Assembly: GCF_019084075.1 (NCBI RefSeq)
Contig: NZ_JAHREN010000003.1
Span: 1-64,000 of the forward strand
Length of the DNA: 64,000 nucleotides
Direction: 5' to 3'
DNA from: Siccirubricoccus sp. G192
GTDB taxonomy: Bacteria > Pseudomonadota > Alphaproteobacteria > Acetobacterales > Acetobacteraceae
The notes beneath the pieces were generated by a model. The model saw only the letters and a list, made by a program, of their open reading frames with translations, was not told the DNA's origin and searched no databases. The position numbers and the translations under genes were made by a program. Positions within the stretch are counted from its first letter, which is position 1, and each line of letters starts with the position of its first letter. This document shows positions 9,496-18,994 of the stretch, piece after piece.

Positions 9496-12431
9496 TGAAC
9501 GCGCCCGATGACGCGGCACGGGAAGCCGCCCCTGATCGCGGAGCCGGTATTCTGCGGTTCAGTTCCCGCCGCCAGCGGCTGGATCACGCCTTCCTGCGCG
9601 ATCGGCTGCGGGGCGCCCAGACGTACGACCGGATCGCAGGCTACTTCCGGTCCTCTATCTTCGAGGTCGCCGCCGAGGAGTTGGCGACTGTTGGCCGCAT
9701 CCGCGTGGTCTGCAATTCGGACCTGAACCCGCAGGACATCCACGCCAGCAAGGAGGCGCGGACGCGCGCCCTGGTGCAGCGCTGGTGGGAGGGCAGCGGC
9801 GAGGCGGGGGTGGCCGTCGAGACCCTGCTGAACAGGAACCGCTACGTCATGCTCCGGGATCTGCTGCAGGCCCGTGACGCCAATGGCGGACCGAAGGTCA
9901 CCATCAAGGTTGTGGACCGCCTCACCGCACCGCTGGTCCACGGCAAGGCGGGTATCATCACCCTCGCCGACGGGTCGAAGACCTGCTTCATGGGATCGGT
10001 CAACGAGACCCGCGAGGCGTGGCAGGACCACTACGAGCTGATCTGGGAGGACCCGTCTCCTGAAGCGATCGGCTGGACCCAGGAGGAGTTCGACTTCCTC
10101 TGGGACAAGGCTGTCCCCCTTCCGGATGCGGTCATCTCGGAGATCGCCCGGTGCGCCGCCCGGGTGGAGATCAGGCTTCCCGACTGCCCGCCATGGGACG
10201 AGCGCGGCACCACGGACATCGCCCGCGCCGTCCTGGCGGAGGCACCCCCTGGTCCGGGCTGGCGAGGGTCTCCAGCCCTGGCAGAAGGCGTTTGTCTCCG
10301 AATTCCTTCGGCAGCGCGAGGTACACGGCAAGGCCCGCCTGCTGCTCGCCGACGAGGTCGGCGTCGGCAAGACCCTTTCGATGGCAACCTCCGCCCTGGT
10401 CACCGCCCTGTTGGGGGACGGCCCCGCGCTGATCCTGGCGCCCGCGACCCTCTGCGAGCAGTGGCAGACCGAGCTTATCGAGAAGCTCGGCGTGCCGTCG
10501 GCGCGGTGGATCTCGAACAGGAAGGAGTGGATGGACCATCGGGGCCACGTGATTCCCAGCCGACCCGAGGACATCGTGCGGTCCCCCCTACAAGGTGGCG
10601 ATCGTCTCCACCGGCCTCGTGATGCGGGACAGCGTGGAGCGGAAGGCGCTTCTGGAACGCCGCGCCCGCCCCGGGGAAAGCCCGTATGGCATCGTCATCC
10701 TGGACGAGGCCCACAAGGCCCGCGGTTCGGCGACGCCGAGCGGAGAGCGCGAGCCGAACAACCTGCTCCAGTTCATGTCCCGAATCGCGCTGAAGGCCCG
10801 GCATGTCATTCTGGGAACCGCCACCCCGATCCAGACCGACCCGATGGACCTGTGGGACCTCATGAAGGTCCTTGGGTCCGGCGCCGACCACGTGCTCGGC
10901 GATGACCTCTCAAGGTGGCGTAACAGGCCGGAGGACGCTCTGCGGCTGATTAGGGGCGAGGTGCGTCCCCGGGCGGAGGCCGATGCCTGGGAGTGGCTGC
11001 GAAACCCGCTGCCGCCGGGCGCCGAAAGAGAGGCCCTTGTTCGGCTTCATCAGGCAGAACTTCGGCATGCCCGACACGGTCGCGGTCACCGACCGCTCCC
11101 CTGTCGATCTTGACGAGTTCTATCGGCAGGACCTCGCCGACAGGCTCACCCACGACCCGGATGGCCGGGCCTTCTTCCAGGAGCACAACCCGGTCGTCCG
11201 GCACACTGTGCTGCGTCGCAGGCGCGCGCTCGAGGAGGCGGGCCTGATGAAGCCCGTCGCGGTGGACCTGCATCCCCGCGACGACGAGCCGGACCGCCGC
11301 ACCCGTGCCTTCTTCGGCGCGACTGGGAAGGCGGTGATCGCGACCATCGCCCTCCAGGACGCCTTCAAGGTGGCCGACGCCTACACGTCGGCCCTGATGT
11401 CGAGGAACAAGGGCGCGGGCTTCCTGAAGAGCCTCCTCCTTCAGCGCATCTTGTTCCTCCTCGACGGCCGGGCTATCGACGATGCTGGCCATCGCGCGCC
11501 GCTCGGGGGGTTGCGGAGGCGGGGCCGGACGAGCAACCGACGGTGCTGGGTGCCGACGACGACGACGAGATGTTCGACCTCGGCGATCTCGGCGAGGCCA
11601 GCACCGCCGAACGGAACGCGCTCCGCGAACTCCTCACGCATCTCCGCAGAGCCCAGCAGGCGTCCCCGACAGGCGCCGACGCAGATCCGAAGCTCCAGGT
11701 GCTGCGGCACTACCTGAAGGAGGCCGGGCTCAACCAAGGGCGCCGCGGCTGGCTGGACGCGCATGGGTGCATCATCTTCAGCCAGTACTACGACACCGCC
11801 AAATGGGTGGCGGACTGTGTCGCGGCCGAGTTTCCCGCGATCCCGGTCGGTCTCTACGCCGGAGCCGGTCGTTCGGGGATCTACAAGGACGGCCAGTTCG
11901 CCTCGACGGATCGCAACGTCATCAAGACGGCGGTCCGGAACCATGAATTGCGGCTGCTCGTGGCTACGGATGCGGCATGCGAGGGTCTGAACCTCCAGAC
12001 CCTGGGCACGCTGGTGAACATCGACCTGCCCTGGAACCCGTCGAAGCTGGAGCAGCGGATCGGTCGCATCAAGCGGTTCGGCCAAGTGCGGGACCGCGTG
12101 GACATGCTGAGCCTCGTCTACGAGGGTAGCCGCGACGAGGTGGTCTACGATCGGCTGTCGGAGAGAATGAAGGACCGCTTCGACATCTTCGGCCAGCTTC
12201 CTGACACGCTGGACGACGACTGGATCGAGAACGAGGAGACCCTCGAGGCCGAGCTGCGCAAGCACGCGGACCGGAAGCGCCAGGCATCCGCCTTCGACGT
12301 CCGCTGGGGGGGGCACGGCCACGGGCGAGGGCGCCACCGAGGCCCAGCGCTCCTGGCAGCGGGGCTGGGAAACGTGCACGCAGGTGCTGGCGCGTCAGGA
12401 CGTCGAGGAGGTGCTTTGCCGCGGCTGGTAG
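9495..12431 (+). pseudogene. PLD-nuclease/SNF2 helicase of the anti-phage locus, multiply frameshifted
   Basis: Frame-corrected product of about 978 residues. The N-terminal phospholipase D-like domain has an HxK motif (LVHGKAGIITLADGS) and GSVNET. The helicase follows: Walker A LLLADEVGVGKTLSMA, DEAH box IVILDEAHKARG, SNF2 motif III ILGTATPIQTDPMDLWDL, and motifs V-VI VATDAACEGLNLQ and LEQRIGRIKRFGQ. The reading frame changes at about 10243-10247 (C5), 10583-10588 (C6), 11028, 11452, 11505-11510 (G6) and 12306-12313 (G8). Correcting each by one or two bases restores an uninterrupted domain order. PLD-helicase proteins of this kind are partners of DUF499/DUF1156 loci and resemble the helicase and PLD components of DISARM. 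As written the gene is broken; the errors cluster at homopolymers, so the real gene may be whole. Confidence 0.8.
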
Positions 12432-12588
12432 ATCGTACTGTTTGCCGAACTCTGACGACGCTGCGGGAGCTCTGCGGCGCTCAGTTTAGGCGCTCCATGG
12501 CGAGGCTTGTCGAGCCTTCTGGATCCTTATTACCCACGGTAACTGCCATTACCGCAGGCGACGGAGGGCGTCGGCGCGCGTGCTCGAC

Positions 12589-12837
12589 CTAACTGCCAAG
12601 TTCATCATCTTTTGCAGGTGCCCTTCCCTGCCCCGCCCGCGCCAGGATCTCGTGTGCCCGTCCAGGCCGCGAACGCGCAGCACGAGCCGCGAAGTAGCGC
12701 TCCGCCTCCGCCTGCGCGCCGACACGGGCGGCGATCGCCGTCGCGATGTACTGATTCAGGCTAATGCCCGCGGCCTCGGCCTGCGCGGCCGCGCGCTCCT
12801 TCAGGTCGTCGGGCAGCCGCAGCGGGAAGCTGCTCAT
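12589..12837 (-). CDS. RHH antitoxin of a PIN toxin-antitoxin pair
   Basis: 82 residues. The N-terminus FPLRLPDDLKERAAAQAEAA, followed by GISLNQYIATAIAARVG, is a typical ribbon-helix-helix DNA-binding fold as found in HicB-C-terminal and CopG-like antitoxins; the charged tail would hold the toxin. It lies downstream of the toxin gene and overlaps its stop by four bases (ATGA), so the pair is coupled in toxin-first order. It probably neutralises the PIN protein and represses the shared promoter near 13262-13280. Confidence 0.8.
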   Translation of the reverse strand: MSSFPLRLPDDLKERAAAQAEAAGISLNQYIATAIAARVGAQAEAERYFAARAARSRPGRAHEILARAGQGRAPAKDDELGS

Positions 12838-13262
12838 TCTCTCATCCTCCTGAGCACATTCCCCGGCCGCTCGGCCGGGATGCCGAACCGCGCCGCGCCG
12901 TCGCGCAGGTCGGCCAGGTTGAACGTCGCAATGGCGTCGGCGCTGCCATTCACTGCCGTCTCCAGCACCAGGTCGTCGTCGGGGTCACGCGCGCCGGGGC
13001 GGACGCGGAAGTCGAACACCACCGGCACGCAGACACCGGCGAGTTCGTCGAGCACCGCCAGCACCTCCTCCGCCGAGATGCCCGCCATCTCGAGCACGGA
13101 CGCGCGCGTGAGCACGGCCTCGTACTCGAGGATCAGGGGCGTCGAGAGGAGGAGCCGCACCTCCCTATCGAGCGCCGCGAGCAGCAAGCGACGCGACGCG
13201 CCGGCGGCGCTCGTGAAGCCTGCGACCACGACATCGGTGTCCAGGACCACGCGAAGCACCAT
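12834..13262 (-). CDS. PIN-domain toxin (putative toxin component, PIN family)
   Basis: 142 residues with the PIN-domain acid residues in order: VVLDTDVVVAG (Asp near residue 8), LILEYEAVL (Glu near 46), and ARDPDDDLVLETAVNGSADA (Asp cluster near 113-116). PIN proteins of this type are Mg-dependent ribonucleases that act on tRNA, rRNA or mRNA when the antitoxin is lost. The gene sits head-to-head with the resolvase gene, with about 120 bp between them, and its stop overlaps the antitoxin ATG. On a plasmid the pair would act in addiction or as an abortive-infection module. The RNA target cannot be read from sequence. Confidence 0.8.
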   Translation of the reverse strand: MVLRVVLDTDVVVAGFTSAAGASRRLLLAALDREVRLLLSTPLILEYEAVLTRASVLEMAGISAEEVLAVLDELAGVCVPVVFDFRVRPGARDPDDDLVLETAVNGSADAIATFNLADLRDGAARFGIPAERPGNVLRRMRE

Positions 13263-13280
13263 GACATCGTATATGACATC
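13261..13280. promoter_or_regulatory. direct repeat at the PIN toxin start, candidate operator
   Basis: ATGACATC occurs twice, at 13261-13268 and 13273-13280, separated by GTAT. The first copy covers the toxin start codon region and the second lies just upstream. Paired short repeats at this place are what RHH antitoxins bind for autoregulation. No footprint or promoter consensus is visible to me, so the role is inferred from position. Confidence 0.35.
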
Positions 13281-13381
13281 ACTGTGTCGCTTTCGTCTAC
13301 CTCAGGCCGCCTGTCACGGACCGTCAATTGGACGTTTGGTTGCGTGACACAGCGGCAAACGGCAGCGACACTGGCTCCACG

Positions 13382-14152
13382 ATGCCCGGCGATACCCTGA
13401 ATCCTGTCCTATCCGCCGCCAGCCCGGGCCCGGCCCGCTTCGTCGCCTACCTCCGGGTCTCCACCGACCGCCAGGGCCGCTCTGGCCTCGGCCTCGAAGC
13501 GCAGCGCGCCGCGGTCGGCGAGCACGCCAGCCGTGCCGGCGGCGCGGTGCTGGCCGAGTTCGTCGAGGTGGAGAGCGGCAAAAGGAACGACCGGCCGCAG
13601 CTCGCCGCGGCACTCGCCGCCTGCCGGGCGCATCGCGCCACGCTGCTGATCGCCAAGCTCGACCGCCTGGCCCGGAACGCGCGCTTCCTGCTCGGCGTGG
13701 TCGAGGGCAGCGGTGAGGGCGGCGTGGTGTTCTGCGACCTGCCCCAGGTCCCTCCCGGGCCGGTCGGCAAGTTCCTGGTGACCCAGATGGCCGCCGTCGC
13801 CGAGCTCGAGGCCGGGCTGATCAGCCAGCGCACCAGGGCCGCCCTCGCCGCGGCCAAGGCACGGGGAGTGAAGCTCGGCAACCCGCGCCTCGTTGCCGGC
13901 ACCGCCGAGATGGCGCGTAAGGCCGGCGCGGTGCGGACGGCGCAGGCCCAGGCGCGGGCCGCCGACGTGCGGCCCTACATCGAGCAGGCCCGCCGGGCCG
14001 GCGCCACGACGCTGCGCCAGCTCGCGGCCGCGCTCACCGCCCGCGGCATCCCGACGCCGTCCGGCACCGGGCACGCCTGGCGGGCCGAGCAGGTGCGCCG
14101 AGCTCTCGGGCGGAATCAGCAATACTTCCCGCCTTCAGGCCGTGCTGTGTAG
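13382..14152 (+). CDS. serine recombinase (resolvase/invertase family)
   Basis: 256 residues from the ATG at 13382. The catalytic domain shows AYLRVSTDRQGRSGLGLEAQ, with the nucleophile Ser after the Val, then LLIAKLDRLARNARFLLGVV, the conserved DRLARN helix, and a long E-helix near QMAAVAELEAGLISQRTRAA. A C-terminal region (TLRQLAAALTARGIPTPSG) looks like the helix-turn-helix and recombinase segment. Such enzymes resolve cointegrates or multimers, or move transposons. It is divergent from the PIN toxin, and the roughly 100 bp between them, with imperfect inverted motifs around 13310-13360, could hold its crossover site. No transposase of a Tn3 element is adjacent. Confidence 0.8.
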   Translation: MPGDTLNPVLSAASPGPARFVAYLRVSTDRQGRSGLGLEAQRAAVGEHASRAGGAVLAEFVEVESGKRNDRPQLAAALAACRAHRATLLIAKLDRLARNARFLLGVVEGSGEGGVVFCDLPQVPPGPVGKFLVTQMAAVAELEAGLISQRTRAALAAAKARGVKLGNPRLVAGTAEMARKAGAVRTAQAQARAADVRPYIEQARRAGATTLRQLAAALTARGIPTPSGTGHAWRAEQVRRALGRNQQYFPPSGRAV

Positions 14153-14218
14153 GACCACCTTGGTGTCCCAGCAACTGCGTGCGGTACAGGCTACGCTCGG
14201 CAGTATTGCGGGCCTCTT

Positions 14219-17200
14219 TCAGCCCTGGACCCTGACGCCAGCCCAGGCATCCAGGAAAGCCCGTACCTCCGCTGGGCTTGGTGCAAAGCCTTCAAGATCC
14301 TGAAGCGCTGCGACGATGGCGGGCCACACGGGAGCCGATCCCACAGTGGATCGCACCAGCGCGGCCTGCCGCAGATCCGTCCCGTCAGCAGCAAAGCCTT
14401 CGAGCAGTCCACGATCAGCGTGGGCAAAAACCGCCAACCCGACCGCCGTTGGGCCGTCACCGATTCCTGCTGCGGTGGCCGCCAGCCGCAGCCGGTTGAG
14501 AAAGCGCTTCATTTCCCGCGGCGAAGGGCGGGCGAGGAAGGCGGCCTCCGCCCAGTGGTCGAGCGCTCGGGCAAAGGCAGGCTCGTCTTCCTCTACCAGC
14601 GGCAGGGTGCGGCGTCGCCAATGTAGCCCGGCGGCGAGAGCGATGAGGCCGAGCACGGGCGCGAGTAGTAGAGCAACGGTCCGGGGCGTCAGCGCCGGCC
14701 CTGGGCTGCGCTGCTCGATTACCCAGGCCGGCCGCTCCTCTGGCCTCTCCGGCTGGGGCGTGCTGGGCGGGGTTGTCGGCGGGATGGGCACGGCTGGAGG
14801 GGCCACAGCCGGCGCGGGCGCCGGGGCTTGTACGGCCGGCGCTGCCCTATCCGGGATCAGCCCGACCAGCGTCCATCCACCGAAGAATGCGGATCCCGCG
14901 AGGCCTAGTACCACCAGCCCGATCGCCGCCGCCTTCCAGGCGGGATCGCGCGGCGCCTCATGCTCCCGCGCTGCCTCTCGCATCAGCCGACGGGCCGCGG
15001 CGGCGCCGAAGCTAGGCACTTCCACCTCGATCTGGATCAGCTTCTGCAGGTAGCTCTCGGCGTAGGCCGCACGCTGCTGCCGCTCTTCCGTCACGCCCTC
15101 AGGCGCCATCTCCTTTGCCATGGCGGCATGGGCGAGGCCCATGGCGGTCAGGATCTGCTCGCGCGCGATCGCCAGGATGATGAAGCAGCCAGTGGAACTC
15201 GAGAGGAAGTTTAGCACCTCCATTACCTCCGCCACCTGGTCCGGCCGGCAGCGGTCAAGGTCGTCCACGATGATGGTGAGCGTCCGGTCACCGAGCGCCT
15301 CCGTTACCTCCCGCAAGGCCTCGGCAAAGCGGGCGCGGAAGGCGAGTTGGCCTCCGAGGTCCTGCCAGCGTACCGCACGCGTGCTGGCGGCGAGCAACTT
15401 GCCGGGATCGAGGCCGGCGGATTTCAGCTTGTCGCGAAATCCAATGGCAGCAGTGAGCGCGGTGAGCAGCAGCGCGACCAGTGGGGCGAGGACCTTCAGC
15501 GCGGCCTCTGCGCGCTCCCACCCCCAGCTCGTGCGCAGCACCCCCTGTTGCGGCCGTGGCCAATCGGCAGCGAACAGCATACCAACGATGGCCGCGAGGA
15601 GGATAAGCGCCGCGGCCCAGAAAAGGGGCCGCCGCTTTATCCGGCCACACCACAGCCGGCCTCGCACGGCAAAACCGGCAATGGTCATGACGGACGGTAC
15701 CGCCTGATCTCGCACCTGCTGCAGCAGGGCGGCAAAGATGTTTTCTTCCTTTTGGTGGTGCCAGGCATTGAACCAGACCGGGCGAATGCCGTGCGCGCGG
15801 AGATCGTCCTGTAGGCGCGCGAGCACGCTGCTTTTCCCGCTACCCCAGGCGCCGGTGATAGCGATTGTTAGCGGCGGCTCGGTCCGACGGTTACGGAGGA
15901 AGCGGGAGAGGCGGGCGGCGAGGTCCGTGGTGCCGGCCACGTCAGGGTCGTCGGGAGCGAGCGGCCGGTCGGTGGCGAAGAGCGAGGCAGTGTCGCCGAC
16001 TGCAGCACGGCGAGCCGGTGGGAGCGGCTGCATGGCCGGCAGGACGGCAATGAAGGCGCAGCCGAGAAGAAGCCAGGATAGAAGCGGGGGATAGCGCTGG
16101 TGGGCGATGCGCTGCCAGGTGGCGCCGGCATCGGTGCTGCGCAGCAGCGTGCCGCCCGAGCCCGCGGCGAGGGCGGTGCGCCCGTCCGGCGCGATCGCCA
16201 GGGCGCGGAGCCATGCCCTGCTGCCGGCGACGACGGGGGCCCAGGTGGCGCCGGCATCGGTGCTGCGCAGCAGCGTGCCGTCCGAGCCCGCGGCGAGGGC
16301 GGTGCGCCCGTCCGGGGCGATCGCCAGGGCATAGAGCCATGCCGTGCTGCCGGCAGCGACGGGGCCCCAGGTGGTGCCGGCATCGGTGCTGCGCAGCAGC
16401 GTGCCGTCCGAGCCCGCGGCGAGGGCGGCACGCCCGTCCGGGGCGATCGCCAGGGCGCGGAGCCATGCCCTGCTGCCGACGACGGGAGCCCAGGTGGCGC
16501 CGGCATCGGTGCTGCGCAGCAGCGTGCCGTCCGAGCCCGCGGCGAGGGCGGTGCGCCCGTCCGGGGCGATCGCCAGGGCATAGAGCTCTGCCGTGCTGCC
16601 GGCGGCGACGGGGGCCCAGGTGGCGCCGGCATCGGTGCTGCGCAGCAGCGTGCCGCCCGAGCCCACGGCGAGGGCGGCACGCCCGTCCGGCGCGATCGCC
16701 AGGGCAGTGAGCCATGCCGTGCTGCCGGCGGCGACGGGGGCCCAGGTGGCGCCGGCATCGGTGCTGCGCAGCAGCGTGCCGTCCGAGCCCGCGGCGAGGG
16801 CGGTGCGCCCGTCCGGCGCGATCGCCAGGGCAGTGAGCTCTGCCCTGCTGCCGGCGGCGACGGGGGCCCAGGTGGCGCCGGCATCGGTGCTGCGCAGCAG
16901 CGTGCCGCCCGAGCCCGTGGCGAGGGCGGCACGCCCGTCCGGGGCGATCGCCAGGGCAGTGAGCCATGCCGTGCTGCCGGCGGCGACGGGGGCCCAGGTG
17001 GTGCCGGCATCGGTGCTGCGCAGCAGCGTGCCGCTCACGCCTGTGGCGAGGGCGGTGCGCCCGTCCGGGGCGATCGCCAGGGCGCGGAGCCATGCCCTGC
17101 TGCCGGCGGCGACGGGGGCCCAGGTGGCGCCGGCATCGGTGCTGCGCAGCAGCGTGCCGTCCGAGCCCGCGGCGAGAGCGGTGCGCCCGTCCGGCGCAAT

Positions 17201-18106
17201 CGCCAGGGCAGTGAGCCATGCCCTGCTGCCGGCGGCGACGGGAGCCCAGGTGGTGCCGGCATCGGTGCTGCGCAGCAGCGTGCCGTCCCTGCCCGCGGCG
17301 AGGGCGGCACGCCCGTCCGGGGCGATCGCCAGGGCATAGAGCTCTGCCGTGCTGCCGGCAGCGACGGGGCCCCAGGTGGTGCCGGCATCGGTGCTGCGCA
17401 GCAGCGTGCCGTCCGAGCCCGTGGCGAGGGCGGTGCGCCCGTCCGGGGCGATCGCCAGGGCATAGAGCTCTGCCCTGCTGCCGGCGACGACGGGGGCCCA
17501 GGTGGCGCCGGCATCGGTGCTGCGCAGCAGCGTGCCGTCCGAGCCCGTGGCGAGGGCGGTGCGCCCGTCCGGCGCGATCGCCAGGGCATAGAGCTCTGCC
17601 CTGCTGCCGGCGGCGACGGGGGCCCAGGTGGCGCCGGCATCGGTGCTGCGCAGCAGCGTGCCGTCCCTGCCCGCGGCGAGGGCGGTGCGCCCGCCCGGCG
17701 CGATCGCCAGGGCGCGGAGCTCTGCCCTGCTGCCGGCGGCGACGGGAGCCCAGGTGGTGCCGGCATCGGTGCTGCGCAGCAGCGTGCCGTCCGAGCCCGT
17801 GGCGAGGGCGGTGCGCCCGTCCGGCGCGATCGCCAGGGCTTGGATATCCAAACCAATGATCGGTAGCCGGGCGAAGGCGTGCGTCTCGCCCGGCTCGATC
17901 CACCAGGCGAGGCTACCGACACCTGCTGGCCTATTCGGGTCATCCCGCAGTGGCAGGAGACGCGCCGCCGCCAGTGCTGCGAGAGCAAAAGCCAGCGCCA
18001 GCAGCAGCCAGGGTCCGCGCCGCCGCCGCCACCGGTCCCAGCGCACACGTGCCGGCCCAACCCCGGAGCTGGCGGTGGCTGTCTCGGGCAGCGGTGCTTC
18101 CGGCAT
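14219..18106 (-). CDS. giant KAP-family P-loop NTPase with a 13-repeat Asp-box (BNR) propeller region
   Basis: 1295 residues. Order: a short cytoplasmic tail rich in Arg (RWDRWRRRR), a membrane segment at about 34-52, an Asp-box repeat region at about 90-665, a second membrane segment at about 674-692, then a KAP NTPase with Walker A GAWGSGKSS (about 752-760), the family motif VWFNAWHHQKEENIF, a two-helix membrane insertion (about 828-890), Walker B TIIVDDLDRCRPDQ (about 943-956), and further membrane segments near 1085 and 1160. Charges around the first segment suggest the repeats lie in the periplasm and the NTPase in the cytoplasm. KAP NTPases are known from phage-exclusion proteins such as PifA and other conflict systems; the propeller may act as an outer sensor. 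No partner gene is coupled. It is intact despite its repeats. The sensing role is inference. Confidence 0.8.
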   Translation of the reverse strand: MPEAPLPETATASSGVGPARVRWDRWRRRRGPWLLLALAFALAALAAARLLPLRDDPNRPAGVGSLAWWIEPGETHAFARLPIIGLDIQALAIAPDGRTALATGSDGTLLRSTDAGTTWAPVAAGSRAELRALAIAPGGRTALAAGRDGTLLRSTDAGATWAPVAAGSRAELYALAIAPDGRTALATGSDGTLLRSTDAGATWAPVVAGSRAELYALAIAPDGRTALATGSDGTLLRSTDAGTTWGPVAAGSTAELYALAIAPDGRAALAAGRDGTLLRSTDAGTTWAPVAAGSRAWLTALAIAPDGRTALAAGSDGTLLRSTDAGATWAPVAAGSRAWLRALAIAPDGRTALATGVSGTLLRSTDAGTTWAPVAAGSTAWLTALAIAPDGRAALATGSGGTLLRSTDAGATWAPVAAGSRAELTALAIAPDGRTALAAGSDGTLLRSTDAGATWAPVAAGSTAWLTALAIAPDGRAALAVGSGGTLLRSTDAGATWAPVAAGSTAELYALAIAPDGRTALAAGSDGTLLRSTDAGATWAPVVGSRAWLRALAIAPDGRAALAAGSDGTLLRSTDAGTTWGPVAAGSTAWLYALAIAPDGRTALAAGSDGTLLRSTDAGATWAPVVAGSRAWLRALAIAPDGRTALAAGSGGTLLRSTDAGATWQRIAHQRYPPLLSWLLLGCAFIAVLPAMQPLPPARRAAVGDTASLFATDRPLAPDDPDVAGTTDLAARLSRFLRNRRTEPPLTIAITGAWGSGKSSVLARLQDDLRAHGIRPVWFNAWHHQKEENIFAALLQQVRDQAVPSVMTIAGFAVRGRLWCGRIKRRPLFWAAALILLAAIVGMLFAADWPRPQQGVLRTSWGWERAEAALKVLAPLVALLLTALTAAIGFRDKLKSAGLDPGKLLAASTRAVRWQDLGGQLAFRARFAEALREVTEALGDRTLTIIVDDLDRCRPDQVAEVMEVLNFLSSSTGCFIILAIAREQILTAMGLAHAAMAKEMAPEGVTEERQQRAAYAESYLQKLIQIEVEVPSFGAAAARRLMREAAREHEAPRDPAWKAAAIGLVVLGLAGSAFFGGWTLVGLIPDRAAPAVQAPAPAPAVAPPAVPIPPTTPPSTPQPERPEERPAWVIEQRSPGPALTPRTVALLLAPVLGLIALAAGLHWRRRTLPLVEEDEPAFARALDHWAEAAFLARPSPREMKRFLNRLRLAATAAGIGDGPTAVGLAVFAHADRGLLEGFAADGTDLRQAALVRSTVGSAPVWPAIVAALQDLEGFAPSPAEVRAFLDAWAGVRVQG
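16154..17788 (-). repeat. 13 tandem 126-bp coding repeats (42-residue Asp-box units)
   Basis: Thirteen units in a row inside the KAP gene, each 126 bp except unit 11 (123 bp, one Ala codon lost), followed by a half unit. Every unit carries the Asp-box STDAGxTW and the sequence ALAIAPDGR. Differences fall at few codons: Ala/Thr before TW, Ala/Gly before PV, Arg/Thr then Glu/Trp in the SRAEL stretch, Arg/Tyr/Thr after Leu, and Ser/Arg, Asp/Gly at the unit end. The rest is almost identical at DNA level, including third positions, which points to recent amplification or gene conversion. Because of the composition, all other frames also stay open here. Confidence 0.9.
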
Positions 18107-18512
18107 GGGCGGACCTCGCGTCCTCGTCCCTAGGCTAACCGCCGCCCTGACAGGTCCTCAATGACCTATGGCACTGCCCGGACCCGCGAGGCGGCAATGG
18201 CCTCTGCCGAGGCGGCCGCCGCATAGGTTCGGGGATCCGGCCTGCCCAGAAATTAGTCCAGCATCTCATCTGGGATCACCGGCTGTTTGCATCCTGGCAT
18301 ACGATGCCTCCTCAGCGGCATCGTACGGCCCCACACACGGAAATCCCCGAGCGTCTCCTGATTGCAGATAGGATTGCTGGACCGCGCAGTTGCCTTTCGT
18401 TGCAGTCCGCCTCAGCGCCGCCATGGTCGGACCGCGCTGCCGACACGCCGGACATGTCTCTTCAACAGTGCCGGGCGCCGCCAGGAAGCGGCGCCCCCCG
18501 AAGGAGACCACC
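18107..18512. other. gene-free spacer with a 9-bp stem-loop
   Basis: About 400 bp between the KAP gene start and a small secreted protein. I see no coding signal. TACGATGCC at 18300-18308 pairs perfectly with GGCATCGTA at 18317-18325 around an 8-base loop. No T tract follows, so it is not a standard terminator; it could be a protein-binding site or part of a promoter region. The KAP promoter should lie at the left end of this spacer. Confidence 0.4.
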
Positions 18513-18803
18513 ATGCGAAAGCTTCTCGCGGTCGCCGCCCTCGCTGTGCTCATCGGCGGCGCGCAGGCTGCCACAACCTCCGCCACGGCCGCGCCATGGT
18601 CAGGTGGCGCCACAGTGGCACCGGGCAGCGCGTCCGCACCGCTGCTGCAGGACGCCCACTACACCCCGCGCGGATACTATCATGCCCCGCACAGCCGTCA
18701 GCACTATGCGCCGCCACGGTACCAGGCGTGGCATCAGCCCTATTGGCATCGCCCCGCGCCGCCGCCGCGCTTTGATCAGCGCCATCCTGGCCACTGGCGC
18801 TGA
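18513..18803 (+). CDS. small secreted His/Pro/Tyr-rich protein
   Basis: 96 residues. A clear ribosome-binding site (AAGGAG, 18501-18506) precedes the ATG. The N-terminus MRKLLAVAALAVLIGGAQA is a signal peptide with a likely cleavage after AQA. The mature part is rich in His, Pro, Tyr and Arg (for example HYTPRGYYHAPHSRQHYAPP), a composition common in small periplasmic proteins of Acetobacteraceae whose function is unknown. Metal binding is conceivable from the His content but not shown. It stands alone between the KAP gene and the recombinase operon. Confidence 0.7.
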   Translation: MRKLLAVAALAVLIGGAQAATTSATAAPWSGGATVAPGSASAPLLQDAHYTPRGYYHAPHSRQHYAPPRYQAWHQPYWHRPAPPPRFDQRHPGHWR

Positions 18804-18994
18804 ACCTCGTCATGGCGGTCGGGGCGGAGATCAGCCCTCGCCAGCCGCTTATCCGCCTCGGGTGACACAGGTACGGTCCAAGCCGATTGGCTGGGGTGCC
18901 TACCGGGTTATCGCCTCATGATTATCTGTATCTATGTCCACGAAAGTCGGATGCATCCATACCCGCTGAGGCCCGTGCTGTATGTGAGCCATCG

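Noticed and set aside
12432..12588. Extra small gene between the helicase and the antitoxin
   Set aside because: Only the run-on of the uncorrected helicase frame is open here. With the G8 run corrected, the helicase stops at 12431 and nothing else is supported.
16100..17866. Long open frames on both strands through the KAP repeats, including one of 588 codons on the upper strand
   Set aside because: They arise because the 126-bp repeat lacks stops in all frames. Only the lower-strand frame continues into recognisable NTPase and membrane segments.
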